From Candidatus Absconditabacterales bacterium (GTDB taxonomy: Bacteria > Patescibacteriota > Gracilibacteria > Absconditabacterales > Absconditicoccaceae), in the NCBI GenBank assembly GCA_025057375.1, contig JANWWO010000005.1, forward strand, positions 24,949 to 88,948: 64,000 nt of DNA, written 5' to 3'. The number at the start of each line of letters is the position of its first letter. Position 1 is the first letter of the stretch. A model generated the notes under the pieces. It ran no database searches. It saw only the letters and a list, made by a program, of their open reading frames with translations, and was not told the origin of the DNA. The position numbers and the translations under genes were made by a program. Of this stretch, positions 33,543 through 43,241 are shown piece by piece.

Positions 33543-35666
33543 ATGATTACTTCTCATTCTTTTTCTCTTACAACGCACACCATCCACCGATGAAATCACA
33601 TATTGTCCTTTGAAACAGGGAAATTGGCCCCCCAGGCAGATGCAAGTGTTGTTGTGCGTTTGTGAGATAATGTTCTCTTGGTGACTGTGTGTATCGAAAA
33701 AACCCCCAATCCTGACAAAGATTTTTTGCCTTTGACAGTTGATTGGAGAGATAGTTATGGATCAGCGTGAAAAATTGGCTGATGACCCTACCGTAAAAGA
33801 GAAAGTAGACCAAGTGACAATGCAATTTTGTATTCAAGAATGGTCGATAGGGCAATTAGGCCTCTTTTCCCAAAATATTGTGTCAACGATATTGTCCTTA
33901 CGATTACCCCTTTGGTGATTGATAGAGAGCAGGATCTGGGAGTACTGAGCATTATCGGTGCTTCAACTGCCGTCATGATGACTGGTATTCCTTTTGATGG
34001 GCCAGTTGGAGCTGTCAGGCTTGGTCACAATGATGAATGATTTGTGCTCAATCCATCTCGTGAGCAGATAACTAAAAGCCAGCTTAATCTGTTGACGGCA
34101 GGCCCCCGTGGTGTTATCAATATGATTGAATGTGATGCACCTCAAGCTCCTGATGATCTCGTCCTCCAGGCGTTTGCTTTATCTCAAAAACAGATTGATG
34201 CGGTTATTGACGCTCAAGCTGTTTTTTTGTCTCAGTGTACCAAACCTTCTTTTCATCTCACTTTTTCTAAGCCACATCCTGACTTGCTCGCTCTCGTGTA
34301 TCGTTGGGCTGATGAGAATGAGGTCAGTCACCATTTTTTTTCTGCTCATAACAAAACATCATTTAATACAATTTATTCCTCTCTCTTGACCCAGCTTGAA
34401 CGTTTTGTCGATACAATGCACCCAGATCATCCTGGGCGTGCTCTGCTTGGATCTGTTTGGTTTACCTATGTAAGAGATATGGTGAGAATGAGAACATTGA
34501 CGCAATGAATCAGGGCTGATGGAAGAGACAAGACCATGATTAGACCATTGTTTGCAGATGTATGATTGTTTGATCGTTTGCATGGATCGTGATTGTTTCG
34601 AAGATGAGATACGCAGGTTATGACTACGTTGACATTGTGATGACCAACCGATGTTCAGCTTATCGACACAATGGAATATGATGAAGTAGAACAACGTTAT
34701 ATCCATCATTACAATTTTCCATGATTTAGTGTCAACGAAGCAAAACCTACAAGATGAGCATGAAGAAGGGAGATTGGTCATGGTGCATTGGCAGAAAAAG
34801 CACTCGAACATGTGCTGCCTCCGCTGACACAATTCCCTTATACGATGAGATTGGTCTCAGAATGTCTGTCGTCATGATGATCTACTTCGATGGCGTCTGT
34901 ATGTGCCTCGACGCTCGCTTTGCTTGATGGGGGAGTACCAATCCAAGCTCCTGTTGCAGGAATTGCTATGGGATTGTTTACTCAAACAGCATCAACGTGA
35001 AGTATAGAAAAATATGTTATTCTGACGGATTTGTCAGGAACAGAGGATTTTGTGTGAGATATGGATTTCAAGGTTGCTGGGACACGTACATGAATTACGG
35101 CGATCCAGCTTGATACCAAAATTCGTGGATTGAGCTATGAGATGATTGCTGAAACTATTCTCGCAGCCCGTGAGGCAAGAATTGCTATCCTTGATTTTAT
35201 GGGGAAAATTATCAATCAACCTAGGGCTACTGTTTCTCCTTTTGCACCCAAAATCCATTCCTTCCTTATTAACCCTGCAAAGATTCGTGACGTGATCGGC
35301 AAATGAGGAGAGATGATTGATAAAATTATTGAACAGGCATGATGAGTCAAAATCGACTTCAAAGACGATGGTACCGTCATTATTTGTGATAGGGATGCGG
35401 AAAAGATTGCAAAAGCAGAGGCATTGATTAGAGATATTGCTGATGATTTGCCTCTCAACACACCATTGCAAGCAACAGTCACCAAGGTAGAATCCTATGG
35501 CGTCTTTGTATCTCTCCCAAAAAATAAATCATGACTTTTACATATCAAAGCGATGAATCTACCTCCCAATACCAATGTCGCAACACAGTGGAAGATCGGC
35601 GATTCGATTGCGGTGCTTGTGACAGGGATCGATGATCAAGGAAGACCGATATTGATCAAAGCATAG
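33543..35666 (+). CDS. pnp: Polyribonucleotide nucleotidyltransferase (PNPase)
   Basis: 707 residues, ATG to TAG, normal length. PNPase degrades RNA 3'-5' using phosphate. The first RNase PH domain has [13 protein letters not shown] and [13 protein letters not shown]. The second has [28 protein letters not shown] and [19 protein letters not shown] motifs. The catalytic [17 protein letters not shown] segment has several UGA codons. Next come the KH domain ([14 protein letters not shown], with UGA in the GKGG loop) and an S1 domain ([11 protein letters not shown]). This gene is a strong internal test of UGA=Gly because conserved Gly positions are UGA throughout. Confidence 0.96.
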
Positions 35667-36025
35667 TAGTATGATGTAGTCTATTCTTAAGTGTCTGTCG
35701 TTGGTTTTTTTTTCTAGAAAGATATGAGGACACAGTAAGGAGAGATGGGTGTGTCTCTATCTAGCTAATTGTTGTTCTTATGATTATGAGCGTGATGGCG
35801 TGCATTGAACATTAGATATTTGTCGTTGAACCTATTACACTGTGGTGCCACTTTCCCTGGAGTCGTTTATGATTCCTTTTATTGCGTACACCAATATGCT
35901 TATGAAGGATGGCATGAATATATGTTGTCTCCTCTGTAAAAAGGAAGGCAACCTGTTTTACTATTTCTGTCATTGTTTGCTTGTTTGTGGGTAGGTGATG
36001 TTCTGTACAACGATCATCTCCACTG

Positions 36026-36460
36026 TTATTTTGTGTCCAAATAACGCAGGAACTGCTCGGTCCTCTCCTGTATCTCAATAATATAGCCGTCTATGAAACA
36101 TATTCAACCATATTCTATGATATCTACTGTTCTCACATAGGCTACGGTTGCTGCTCGTTTGCGTACGTAGACGGTCATGGCAGGATATTGACTTCCTCCA
36201 TGAGTGTTTGGTGCTGCTGTGTGATCTGTGGAGTTGATAATCAACTGTTGTTACCCTTTGTACTATGTATGCAGTGTGGCTGACACCATCATTATGATGC
36301 TTTCGTATTCGTTTCGTCCTATCTCTTCTCCTTTTTCCCAACCCAAAAAATTCAGCATCATGATAGTGCTACTGTATTAAACAACAAGAATTGCTACCAC
36401 TGTCTGTGCTCGTCAAAAACCGCTTTTTGGGGAGAGAGAGGCGTATGATATTCTCTTGAC
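36026..36460 (-). pseudogene. Decayed gene, possibly pilin-like
   Basis: On the minus strand one frame reads protein-like sequence interrupted by three stops: TAA 36377-36379, TAG 36263-36265 and TAA 36251-36253. The final stop is TAA 36026-36028. The first piece has a Lys-Ser-Gly-Phe followed by AQTVVAILVV, reminiscent of a prepilin N-terminus. The last piece (TDHTAAPNTHGGSQY, MTVYVRKRAATVAYVRTVDI, GGICFIDGYIIEIQERTEQF) looks like a folded domain and uses UGA for Gly. A protein-like piece in another frame continues at 35812-36000. Best read as a pseudogene; the pilin idea is weak. Confidence 0.35.
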
Positions 36461-36636
36461 TTTTATTTTATACTGACAGGAGTATTGACGACGTGGGCTA
36501 CAAGATACTTGCATCAGAGTTATCATATTCTTGAGTTTAGTGTTTTGCTGTGGAGCATACAGACCAACATATATACATAATTCGTGTTTGGAAATTATAC
36601 ATCTACTGCTGTGTAATGAATGCTCCTATGGAAACC

Positions 36637-37344
36637 CTAGCTTAACATCATCACGATTTGTTGGAGAATGGAGAGATTTTGTTTGTAATTGACTCTCATC
36701 GGACCTACGATGGCAATGATGGCATCGTAGTCATTGAGTGTTACCTTTGCATACAGACAGGATAAAATTGTATCATTATTCGTTATGAAGGTATAGTAGA
36801 CTTGTTTCTTTTTGATAACTTTGGAGGACAAAAATCAGATAATTTCTCTAGTTTCGATAAAGTCTACAATGCGACGTGTCGTTTCAAAATCTCCTGTCAA
36901 TCATGCATCCTTGAGGATGTTGGTGATTCAGAGATAATAGTATTCATCATTTCTCAAAAAACCAACACTGACGCCATCTACGATTTTTGCTAGATAATTG
37001 ACGAGCTGTTGCATTCCACCACGTGCAAGATTGAGATCAATATCAAGAGGGGGAGATGTCAGTAAGTCATTATTTTGGATAACCGTATCTAGATAGACGG
37101 TCATTCATGTCACAGTAGGAATTCTCCCTGAGGAATTGTAGGGCTGATACACATATCCTCCTTTTTCAAGGGCATTGAGGTATTTTCTCAGTGTTGATGG
37201 TGCATAGCCCATATCATCAAGTTTGTGGAGATATTTTGATCAGATGGGTTCTCCTTTATTGATATAGGTATCAATAACAGTAGCCAAAATGTCTAATAAT
37301 TTTTTGTCATGAGATGGAGTAATATCATTATTCATTGGTGGCAT
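36637..37344 (-). CDS. hrcA: Heat-inducible transcription repressor HrcA
   Basis: About 235 residues, ATG to TAG; the family is usually ~340, so the central part is short. The N-terminal winged helix is clear: LLDILATVIDTYINKGEPIGSKYL, PSTLRKYLNALEKGGYVYQPYNSSGRIPT. The C-terminal signature VGPMRVNYKQNLSILQQI matches the GPxRMxY motif of HrcA. UGA codons encode the Gly of GEPIG and others. HrcA represses chaperone operons by binding the CIRCE element. No groE or dnaK gene and no CIRCE repeat were seen in this window. ATG 37335 is an alternative start. Confidence 0.88.
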
Positions 37345-37402
37345 ACATAAAAACTAAAAAATCGTCATTATGGTCAGAAATTTTTTTGTTTATGAGTTTA
37401 TT

Positions 37403-38251
37403 TTATAGGCGTGGTGTGAGAATTAATGTTTGGTCAAGACTTCCTATATCAAATTGGATAAAGTTATCAATACTTGTATTCATATAGCGTGAATGTTCAT
37501 TGATAAAATGACGGAAGAGTGTGATTTGGTCTGGAATATTTTTCGATAATGAGATAAAGAGTTGAGTTCCATTCGGACGTTCAAGCATCAAACGATCAGA
37601 TCCAATCAAATATACTAAACGAGTAAATTGGATGTTTGATTCAATAATATCACGATATGCATTGATGAGTTGGTTAGAACTATGAGCAAAAAAGAATCAA
37701 GATAGGTTGTCGAGGGGTCAGACATAGCTGGGGATTGAGAGCACTGGTTTATCAGATCAATGGGTTGATCATGAAAAAATAGGTCGCCATGTATTGTTTG
37801 CTGCAAGTGCAAATTTTGCTCATCTATGATGCAGGACGATTGCTGGTTGTTCAAAGGCAAGCTCGACCAAGACTCTTCATGGTTGTGGTTTTGACAATTT
37901 GATTCCTTGTACAAAAGGGAAACGCTCACGAATTGTGGCCAATAGTGACTCTTGGTTGATGATCGTGAGGTAGTAATTTTTTTGGAGGAGTGTGTTTTGG
38001 ATCAATTCGTAAAGATAGATATCATTATACTCTTCTCTATTGTTTTGGCTAAATGATACGCTTATTATCGTATGTTCTCGACTGAAAAAATTGACATACA
38101 GGGTTCGTGCAATAATAACACTACACAAAAGCAACATCAAAAAACCTACAAGAATTTTTTGGTGCTTTTGGAGGAGTGAAACAATAATTTTTCTTTTTTT
38201 GGATCTTTTTTTGGTGCGGAGAGACTGCGGACGAACAATAACAGTCACCAT
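37403..38251 (-). CDS. ftsQ: FtsQ/DivIB-like cell-division protein
   Basis: 282 residues, ATG to TAA. A basic cytoplasmic N-terminus (RTKKRSKKRK) and one transmembrane helix (ILVGFLMLLLCSVIIARTLYV) are followed by a POTRA-type domain (TIISVSFSQNN, LLATIRERFPFVQGIKLSKPQPG, VLVELAFEQPAIVLHH). These match the FtsQ pattern of strand, FPxV and ERxPxA. The remainder is divergent. FtsQ links the early division ring to the late peptidoglycan enzymes; the PBP at 11695 is a possible partner. The symbol is assigned from architecture, not from gene order, because ftsA and ftsZ are not adjacent. Confidence 0.75.
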
Positions 38252-38287
38252 ACTCTCAAGAAAAAAACTAAAATTACTAGGAGCTAG

Positions 38288-38773
38288 TTAGAGAAATGTT
38301 GGAAGCATGACGAGTGACCATGTAAGAATGCTACCAATAATAATTCATCCGATGACTTCAATTGGTGTGTGCCCAAGTCTCTCGGGGAATTTGGACGCAG
38401 AGCTCACTAAATACTGTTTGATAGTTTCGTATTGAGGAGAATCGTGATTGAGATAGTGATCAACCAGTGTATTGAGTATTTTTGCATGATTACCTGCTTG
38501 ATATCTGACATTCATTGCATCATACCACCAGAGAATACAAAAGACTGCAACTACCAAAAAAAGTAACGAAAATCCTTGTTCTCGTCGCACAAGAAAGAGT
38601 ATGGAAGAGGAGACAGCACTATGTCAGGATGGGAACCCTCCTGACGTAACAAGAAACTGAGAAATTTTGATAGGATGGTGACAAATGATATCGATGATGA
38701 GCTTGATGGACTGTGTCGCAAGCCACACAATCACAGGAATGAGAAGGATGTGGGCTTGGAGACTAGTATGCAT
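38288..38773 (-). CDS. Divergent PAP2 family protein (DUF212)
   Basis: 161 residues, ATG to TAA. The N-terminal helix IPVIVWLATQSIKLI precedes the signature GGFPSGHSAVSSS, in which the Gly of the GHS motif is a UGA codon. LWWYDAMNVRYQAGNHAKILN and LGHTPIEVIGGIIIGSIL follow, both highly typical of DUF212. The function is unknown; the family is related to PAP2 phosphatases and vanadium haloperoxidases. It sits between greA and ftsQ on the same strand, with 25 and 36 base gaps, so it is probably in one operon. Confidence 0.9.
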
Positions 38774-38798
38774 AGCTGCATGAGAGAATAAAAATTGA

Positions 38799-39272
38799 TT
38801 ATTTAACTGAGACGATTTGTATTTGCTTTTTGCTGCCATCAAGCTTGATTGTCACAACATCGCCTTGTTTGTGTCCTTCGATCGCTGCACCAATAGGTGA
38901 TTCAAAAGAAATTTTTTGTGGTTCAGAAAAAATGTCAACTTCTCATGATCATACAATTTTGCAGTGAAATATTTTCCCATCATCCATTTCAAGAACAACT
39001 TCTGATTGATATCTAACGATTGTATCAGCGGAAATATCTTCTTTTTCGACAATTTCAACGTCTTTGAGCATTTCTTTGAGTTGGCTTACTCTGGTTTGCA
39101 TCAACGCTAATTTATCTTTTGCTGCGTGATAGTCTGAGTTTTCTGACAAGTCTCATGCTTCTTGTGCTTCTTGGATGATGCTTTGGACATCAGGAATTTG
39201 GACTTCTTCTAGATCAATAAGCTCTTTTCGTAATTTATCAAATCATTCTTGAGTCAAGAGTTTTTTTTTCAT
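38799..39272 (-). CDS. greA: Transcription elongation factor GreA
   Basis: 157 residues, ATG to TAA, the normal length. GreA rescues backtracked RNA polymerase by stimulating transcript cleavage. The N-terminal coiled coil carries the acidic tip motif GDLSENSDYHAAKDK, with its first Gly a UGA codon. The FKBP-like C-terminal domain has IFSEPQKISFESPIGAAIEGHKQGDVV, the classical SPIGxALLGKKxGD region. It is first in a minus-strand run with the DUF212 and ftsQ-like genes. Confidence 0.95.
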
Positions 39273-39322
39273 ATACAAGGAAGATGAAATAAAAAATGAT
39301 GATGAGGTTGGTGAGAATATGT

Positions 39323-39712
39323 TTATTTATTTCACAATCTTTTTTTGAGGTAACGGAATCCATCACCAAGATATTCGATAATGGCAGAAAATCATTTTTT
39401 ATTATTGAGTTTCATATAGTCATTTTTGAGATGATCAAAAGCGTGAACAATAAGGTCGTTGAGATTGGCAAATTTTTCTCTTTGGTAGCGAGCATGATGC
39501 CCATTGATTATTGCATCGAAAATGCCATCAAATTGACCATCGCGGAGAGCAATGTTAATTTTGATTGATCAAGTAGAGTTAGGATTTTTGAGAAGTTTTT
39601 TTGCTACAATATCAAATTTATGGTTGAGTTCATAGTCGCATAGTTCTTGGATACTTGCTTTGGTTTCATCAGTTATTCATTCATAATAATAATGAAGGGT
39701 GATTTGATTCAT
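39323..39712 (-). CDS. Possible HPF/RaiA-like ribosome-associated protein
   Basis: 129 residues, ATG to TAA, with four UGA-Gly codons. The pattern of a short strand (ITLHYYYEGITDE), a helix, strands (GSIKINIALRDG, FDAIINGHHARYQRE) and a helix (NLNDLIVHAFDHLKNDYMKL) resembles the HPF/RaiA fold, whose members stabilise idle ribosomes. Similarity is at the level of pattern, not a firm motif, and an unrelated small cytoplasmic protein is possible. It lies upstream of greA. Confidence 0.55.
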
Positions 39713-39811
39713 AAGTAGCGAGAAAAATAAAGGTACTCCGTATGAGTACTACATTAGTAGTAGTAGCGAAAAAAAAGTTTTTTTCAAGTCCAACATTGTT
39801 TTTTTTATCAT

Positions 39812-40152
39812 TTACACAGCAATGGACGGATTTGTATGCATCCTTTTTGGATTTGTGCCTTGCTTTGAGGACGCAAGAAATTGCGTCCTTACGTGATCAC
39901 CAATAATTAGAATACCATGGATATGATTTGGCATACAAACACAATCATGAGGATTAACAAATGGATAATGATTGTTGATCTGATACCAATCATCGGTTGC
40001 ACATTGTCCCAATTGATTTAATACCATCTTCTCATTTACGACTTTGCCAAAATACTGTTCACGATCTTTGGTACAAATTGTCACAAAACATCATCATGGT
40101 GTCGCATAATTATATTATATCGTTGTGCACGGGGTGTTTTGTGGTGGTGCAT
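39812..40152 (-). pseudogene. REP-associated tyrosine transposase (Y1_Tnp) remnant
   Basis: The best-preserved part reads GGCFVTICTKDREQYFG, then HYPFVNPHDCVCMPNHIHGILII, which contains the HxH-type HUH motif (PNHIHG) of TnpA_REP/RAYT proteins. The start (MHHHKTPRAQRYN) is in another frame; a tandem 5-bp duplication TTATA-TTATA at 40110-40119 explains the shift. The 3' end is cut short after about 90 residues by a hairpin (39868-39889), and the ~80-residue tail and the catalytic Tyr are missing. Gly-Gly after ATP is UGA-UGA, so the element evolved under code 25. Inactive. Confidence 0.75.
39868..39889. repeat. REP-like hairpin within the transposase remnant
   Basis: Inverted repeat AGGACGCAA (39868-39876)/TTGCGTCCT (39881-39889) with a four-base loop. 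It lies in the 3' part of the transposase remnant and resembles the stem-loops that RAYT enzymes mobilise. Confidence 0.6.
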
Positions 40153-40206
40153 GAATTATGAGGTAAAAAATCGTTGTGATGATTTGTTTGTGGCATTATG
40201 TGATGC

Positions 40207-40304
40207 CTGTAGGGACAGAATTTTTCTGTCCTTATGTTATGTCCATGATTTTTATTCATCCTTTTGCGATGGCATTATATCGATGCAAAAATGTGTCCCT
40301 ACAG
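40207..40304. repeat. REPIN-like inverted pair of short elements
   Basis: CTGTAGGGAC (40207-40216) and its exact reverse complement GTCCCTACAG (40295-40304) bracket about 98 bases. The left element also forms its own stem GGACAGAA/TTCTGTCC (40213-40231). Paired REP-like hairpins beside a RAYT gene are the usual arrangement of REPINs. The right element overlaps the stop of the YHGS gene. Confidence 0.55.
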
Positions 40305-40889
40305 TTGATTATCCCCTTTTGAGATACGTTGCATAGCACGCTCATAGAGGTGTGGATGATATTTTTTGATGCACTGGACATAATGGTTGACTGGATGGTA
40401 CGACATCATATCGATAATATCCTGATCATCTGTGCCTTTGATCTGTGCTCGCAGAGGCGGTTTGTTTGGGTAGAAAAATATCCAACTGACCATTATCACG
40501 AAGATCGAGGAGTGTCTGTCTGAGATCAGTGATGTGATCGTCGTTGACGATGGGTTGACTAGTGGGAGATACAACTTCTTGGTCTCGACTTGTCTGTCCT
40601 GAGAGAAATCATCAAGCATTGAGCGTATATAATGCACCTTTGACGTCTTGGTAAACGAGATCAAATGCTCATGCAAATCTTTCGACGATTGTGTATTTCC
40701 ATTATTGGTCTCTGTATCTCGAGACAGAAGCATATCATGTCATTTGGGACTCATCATGGATAGAGCTATCACTTTGGATGTCGTAGCATACACTCGTGCT
40801 GTGTGGTGAGTGCTAGGGCGTGGGTCTAGTCTGGTCAATCATGTATGTGAAGAACCATGATAGACGTATCAAGAATTTGGGATATTCAT
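40299..40889 (-). CDS. YHGS-motif protein, unknown (possible ADP-ribosyltransferase-like fold)
   Basis: 196 residues, ATG to TAG. The N-terminus has VYHGSSHTGLTRLDPRPSTH followed by ARVYATTSKVIAL. The YHGS...LxPRxSxH...VYAT pattern is found in a widespread group of uncharacterised bacterial proteins whose start resembles ADP-ribosyltransferase or RNA 2'-phosphotransferase folds; that link is tentative. The rest is polar with a hydrophobic strand (SSIFVIMVSWIFFY) and a helical end. Only four UGA-Gly codons occur, all in the first 50 residues. It sits in a mobile-element scar and may be cargo. Confidence 0.65.
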
Positions 40890-41198
40890 ATGAGGGAAAA
40901 TAGGAATGAGTAAACTACGCAGTTGTGAGCAATAATTTGAAATACAAACTATGAGACTATTAATGGTTGTGTGATAAAGATTTTCTCATATTTTTTAACT
41001 GACTAAAGGAGAAAATAAAAAACACGAGGCCTTTCTAAAAAACTTGATTTGTTAAATTTTCGTAGCAAAACAATGATTTTTACATCAAGACAACCGCAAC
41101 GATAGATAAAAAAAATCATGTTTTTTTGTCATGTCATTGGGTATGAAGCACTATTCCCCAATCAAATCATCCCACAATCATAACTCTTCTCAAAAAAA
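40890..41198. other. Gap between YHGS gene and IS5 remnant
   Basis: About 310 AT-rich bases with no convincing coding frame. It should contain the YHGS promoter and one end of the IS5-type element (GAGGCCTTTCT near 41028 is a candidate end), but I found no clear matching inverted repeat on the other side. Confidence 0.4.
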
Positions 41199-42000
41199 CT
41201 ATGTCACATGCAACAACTTGTTGCGAGCCTTGAACAGATCATCGAGTCTAGCCACAACACTCCATTGTGTGTGTAATTTGGCTAACCCGTTATATTGTGT
41301 TTTCACATGTCATCGTATATGTTTGATTACTCCACAAGGACATTCAACACTCTTTCTTGGCATTGCAATACGTGTATTTCGTACTTGTGCCTCAATTGGT
41401 ACTATGTTCTGATTTCTTTTTCGTTTGATGACTGCTGTATGGATCATTCATTTTCCCCTTGCTATTTCTTGTAGTGGCTTTCATGTATAGGCAGCGTCGG
41501 CAACAGTTGAAACTGTATGTTCATTCGTTAATCCTTGGTATGCTTGACGATCATGAACACGTGCCGTAGTGATTTTCACGTCTCTTCTCAATCATTGTGT
41601 ATCCGTAGCTATATGTGCTTGTGCACCAAAGTGAACATTATTATTCTTCTTTGTACTACTCATGTCTGGCTCTCTTTCATTATTGTTATTGTTTGTACTA
41701 GAAGAAGCTTTGATACTAGTCGTATCAATCAATGTTCACTCATGACATTCTATTTATCTCTCAATCATGGATGTAGTCACAATAGATAAACATGCTCCAC
41801 CTACATTATTTGCATGAATAAATTTTTTACAACCACATAATGTTGGTATGTTGGTGAGTCAGGAATGTGATCAACTGTCACATCAATATCCATACAGTAT
41901 TGAAAAGAACTTTTGTCATACATGTGTTCTTTTGTGTGACGATCCGATAGAGTAAACCACATACTCACAACATACATTTTTAGCGTTTTATTCATCCCCC
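41199..42000 (-). pseudogene. IS5-type DDE transposase, frameshifted
   Basis: The N-terminal part (LKMYVVSMWFTLSDRHTKEHMYD) is in one frame and ends at TAG 41801-41803. The remainder is in another frame and carries TAA within MIER-IECHE. The catalytic region is clear: EGTLIDTTSIKASSS (first Asp), FGAQAHIATDTQGL, VADAAYTGK (second Asp), and the region before the C-terminal RKSVECPCG. Conserved Gly in EGT, TQGL and YTGK are UGA codons, so the element was functional under code 25. At least one frameshift and one nonsense change make it inactive. The stop is TAG at 41199-41201. Confidence 0.8.
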
Positions 42001-42234
42001 TTGACGATGATCGATTGGTAGAACACGATATGATTATCTAGGTGAGCCAAATAACATAACACCATGATCATACTTTTTTATATTGTGCTTTTAAGAGATA
42101 TGATATATTTCATACTGATACGTTTTTATAAAAAAGTATACTGTTCTCGTATTTCATCGCTTCCTTAACTTATTTGATTTTTGAAAGATATACAAAGTGT
42201 TGATGTGTGTTTTCAAGTTAGCGAAATGGTTATT

Positions 42235-43128
42235 TTACACAGCAATGGGGGCTTTGATTGCTGGATGAGGATCATAGCCTATGAGCTCAAAATCTTCTAG
42301 TACAAAGGAAAAAATATCTGTTTTGGCTGGGTTGATGATCATTGTAGGCATGGGGCGTGGCTCTCTGTGAAGTTGGGTCTGGACTTGGGTACGATGGTTG
42401 AGATAAATATGAGCATCACCTATGGTGTGGATAAATTCTCCAGGTTTAAGTCCGACGCACTGGGCAATCATCATCGTCAACAAACTATAGGATGCGATAT
42501 TAAACGGAACTCCTAGGAAAAAATCGCCTGATCTTTGGTAGAGTTGGCAGCTGAGTTTGCCGTTTGCAACATAGAATTGAAACAAGGCATGACAGGGAGG
42601 AAGAAGCATTTTATTTACATCGCAGGGATTGTAAGCTACGACGAGATGTCTACGGGAATCAGGATTGGACGTTAGGCTTTGAAGAAGATTGCTGATTTGA
42701 TCAACCCCTTGTCACCCAAAATTTCTCCACTGATACCCATAAACTGGTCCTAGTTCTCATCGTTGCTGTGCAAAATTATTATCTTTTTTTAAGCGTTCGA
42801 TAAATTCCTCTTGTGTCAATGGTGTCAGTGCTGGATTGTTTTTCTGTTGGGTGCAATAGGATTGATAAGGTCGTTCATCCCAAATATGGACATTGTGATC
42901 AAGGAGATAGCGAATATTCGTATCACCACGCAAAAATCGGAGAAGTTCGATAATAATCCCACGCAAAAACATTTTTTTGGTTGTGAGGAGTGGAAATCAT
43001 TGCTCGAGATCAAAGCGCATGTGCACTCCAAATTGAGAAATCGTTCCTATCCCCGTTCTATCTGCTTTGGTAGCTCAGTGGTCGAGAATAGTTTTCATTG
43101 TTTGGCAATAGGTTATGTCTGCGTGCAT
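42235..43128 (-). CDS. thyA: Thymidylate synthase ThyA
   Basis: 297 residues, ATG to TAA. It converts dUMP to dTMP with methylene-tetrahydrofolate. Signatures in order: [67 protein letters not shown] with the catalytic Cys, [26 protein letters not shown], and the family's final residues IKAPIAV. UGA encodes several conserved Gly, including that of RGELGP. The last 15 bases (with stop) recur as a direct repeat at 39811-39825, at the other edge of the mobile-element scar. Confidence 0.96.
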
Positions 43129-43241
43129 GAAAGATGTGAGAAATAAAAAAGTTACTATTGACTGTAGGGATGGGTGCCTATTCATTCTTTTTTGATATGT
43201 TTTTTGAGGATGCAAAAAAGTTTATCTTTACGGTTTACCCA

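Noticed and set aside
41020..42220. Terminal inverted repeats of the IS5-type element
   Set aside because: Candidate GAGGCCTTTCT near 41028 had no convincing partner on the right side, so no element boundaries are claimed.
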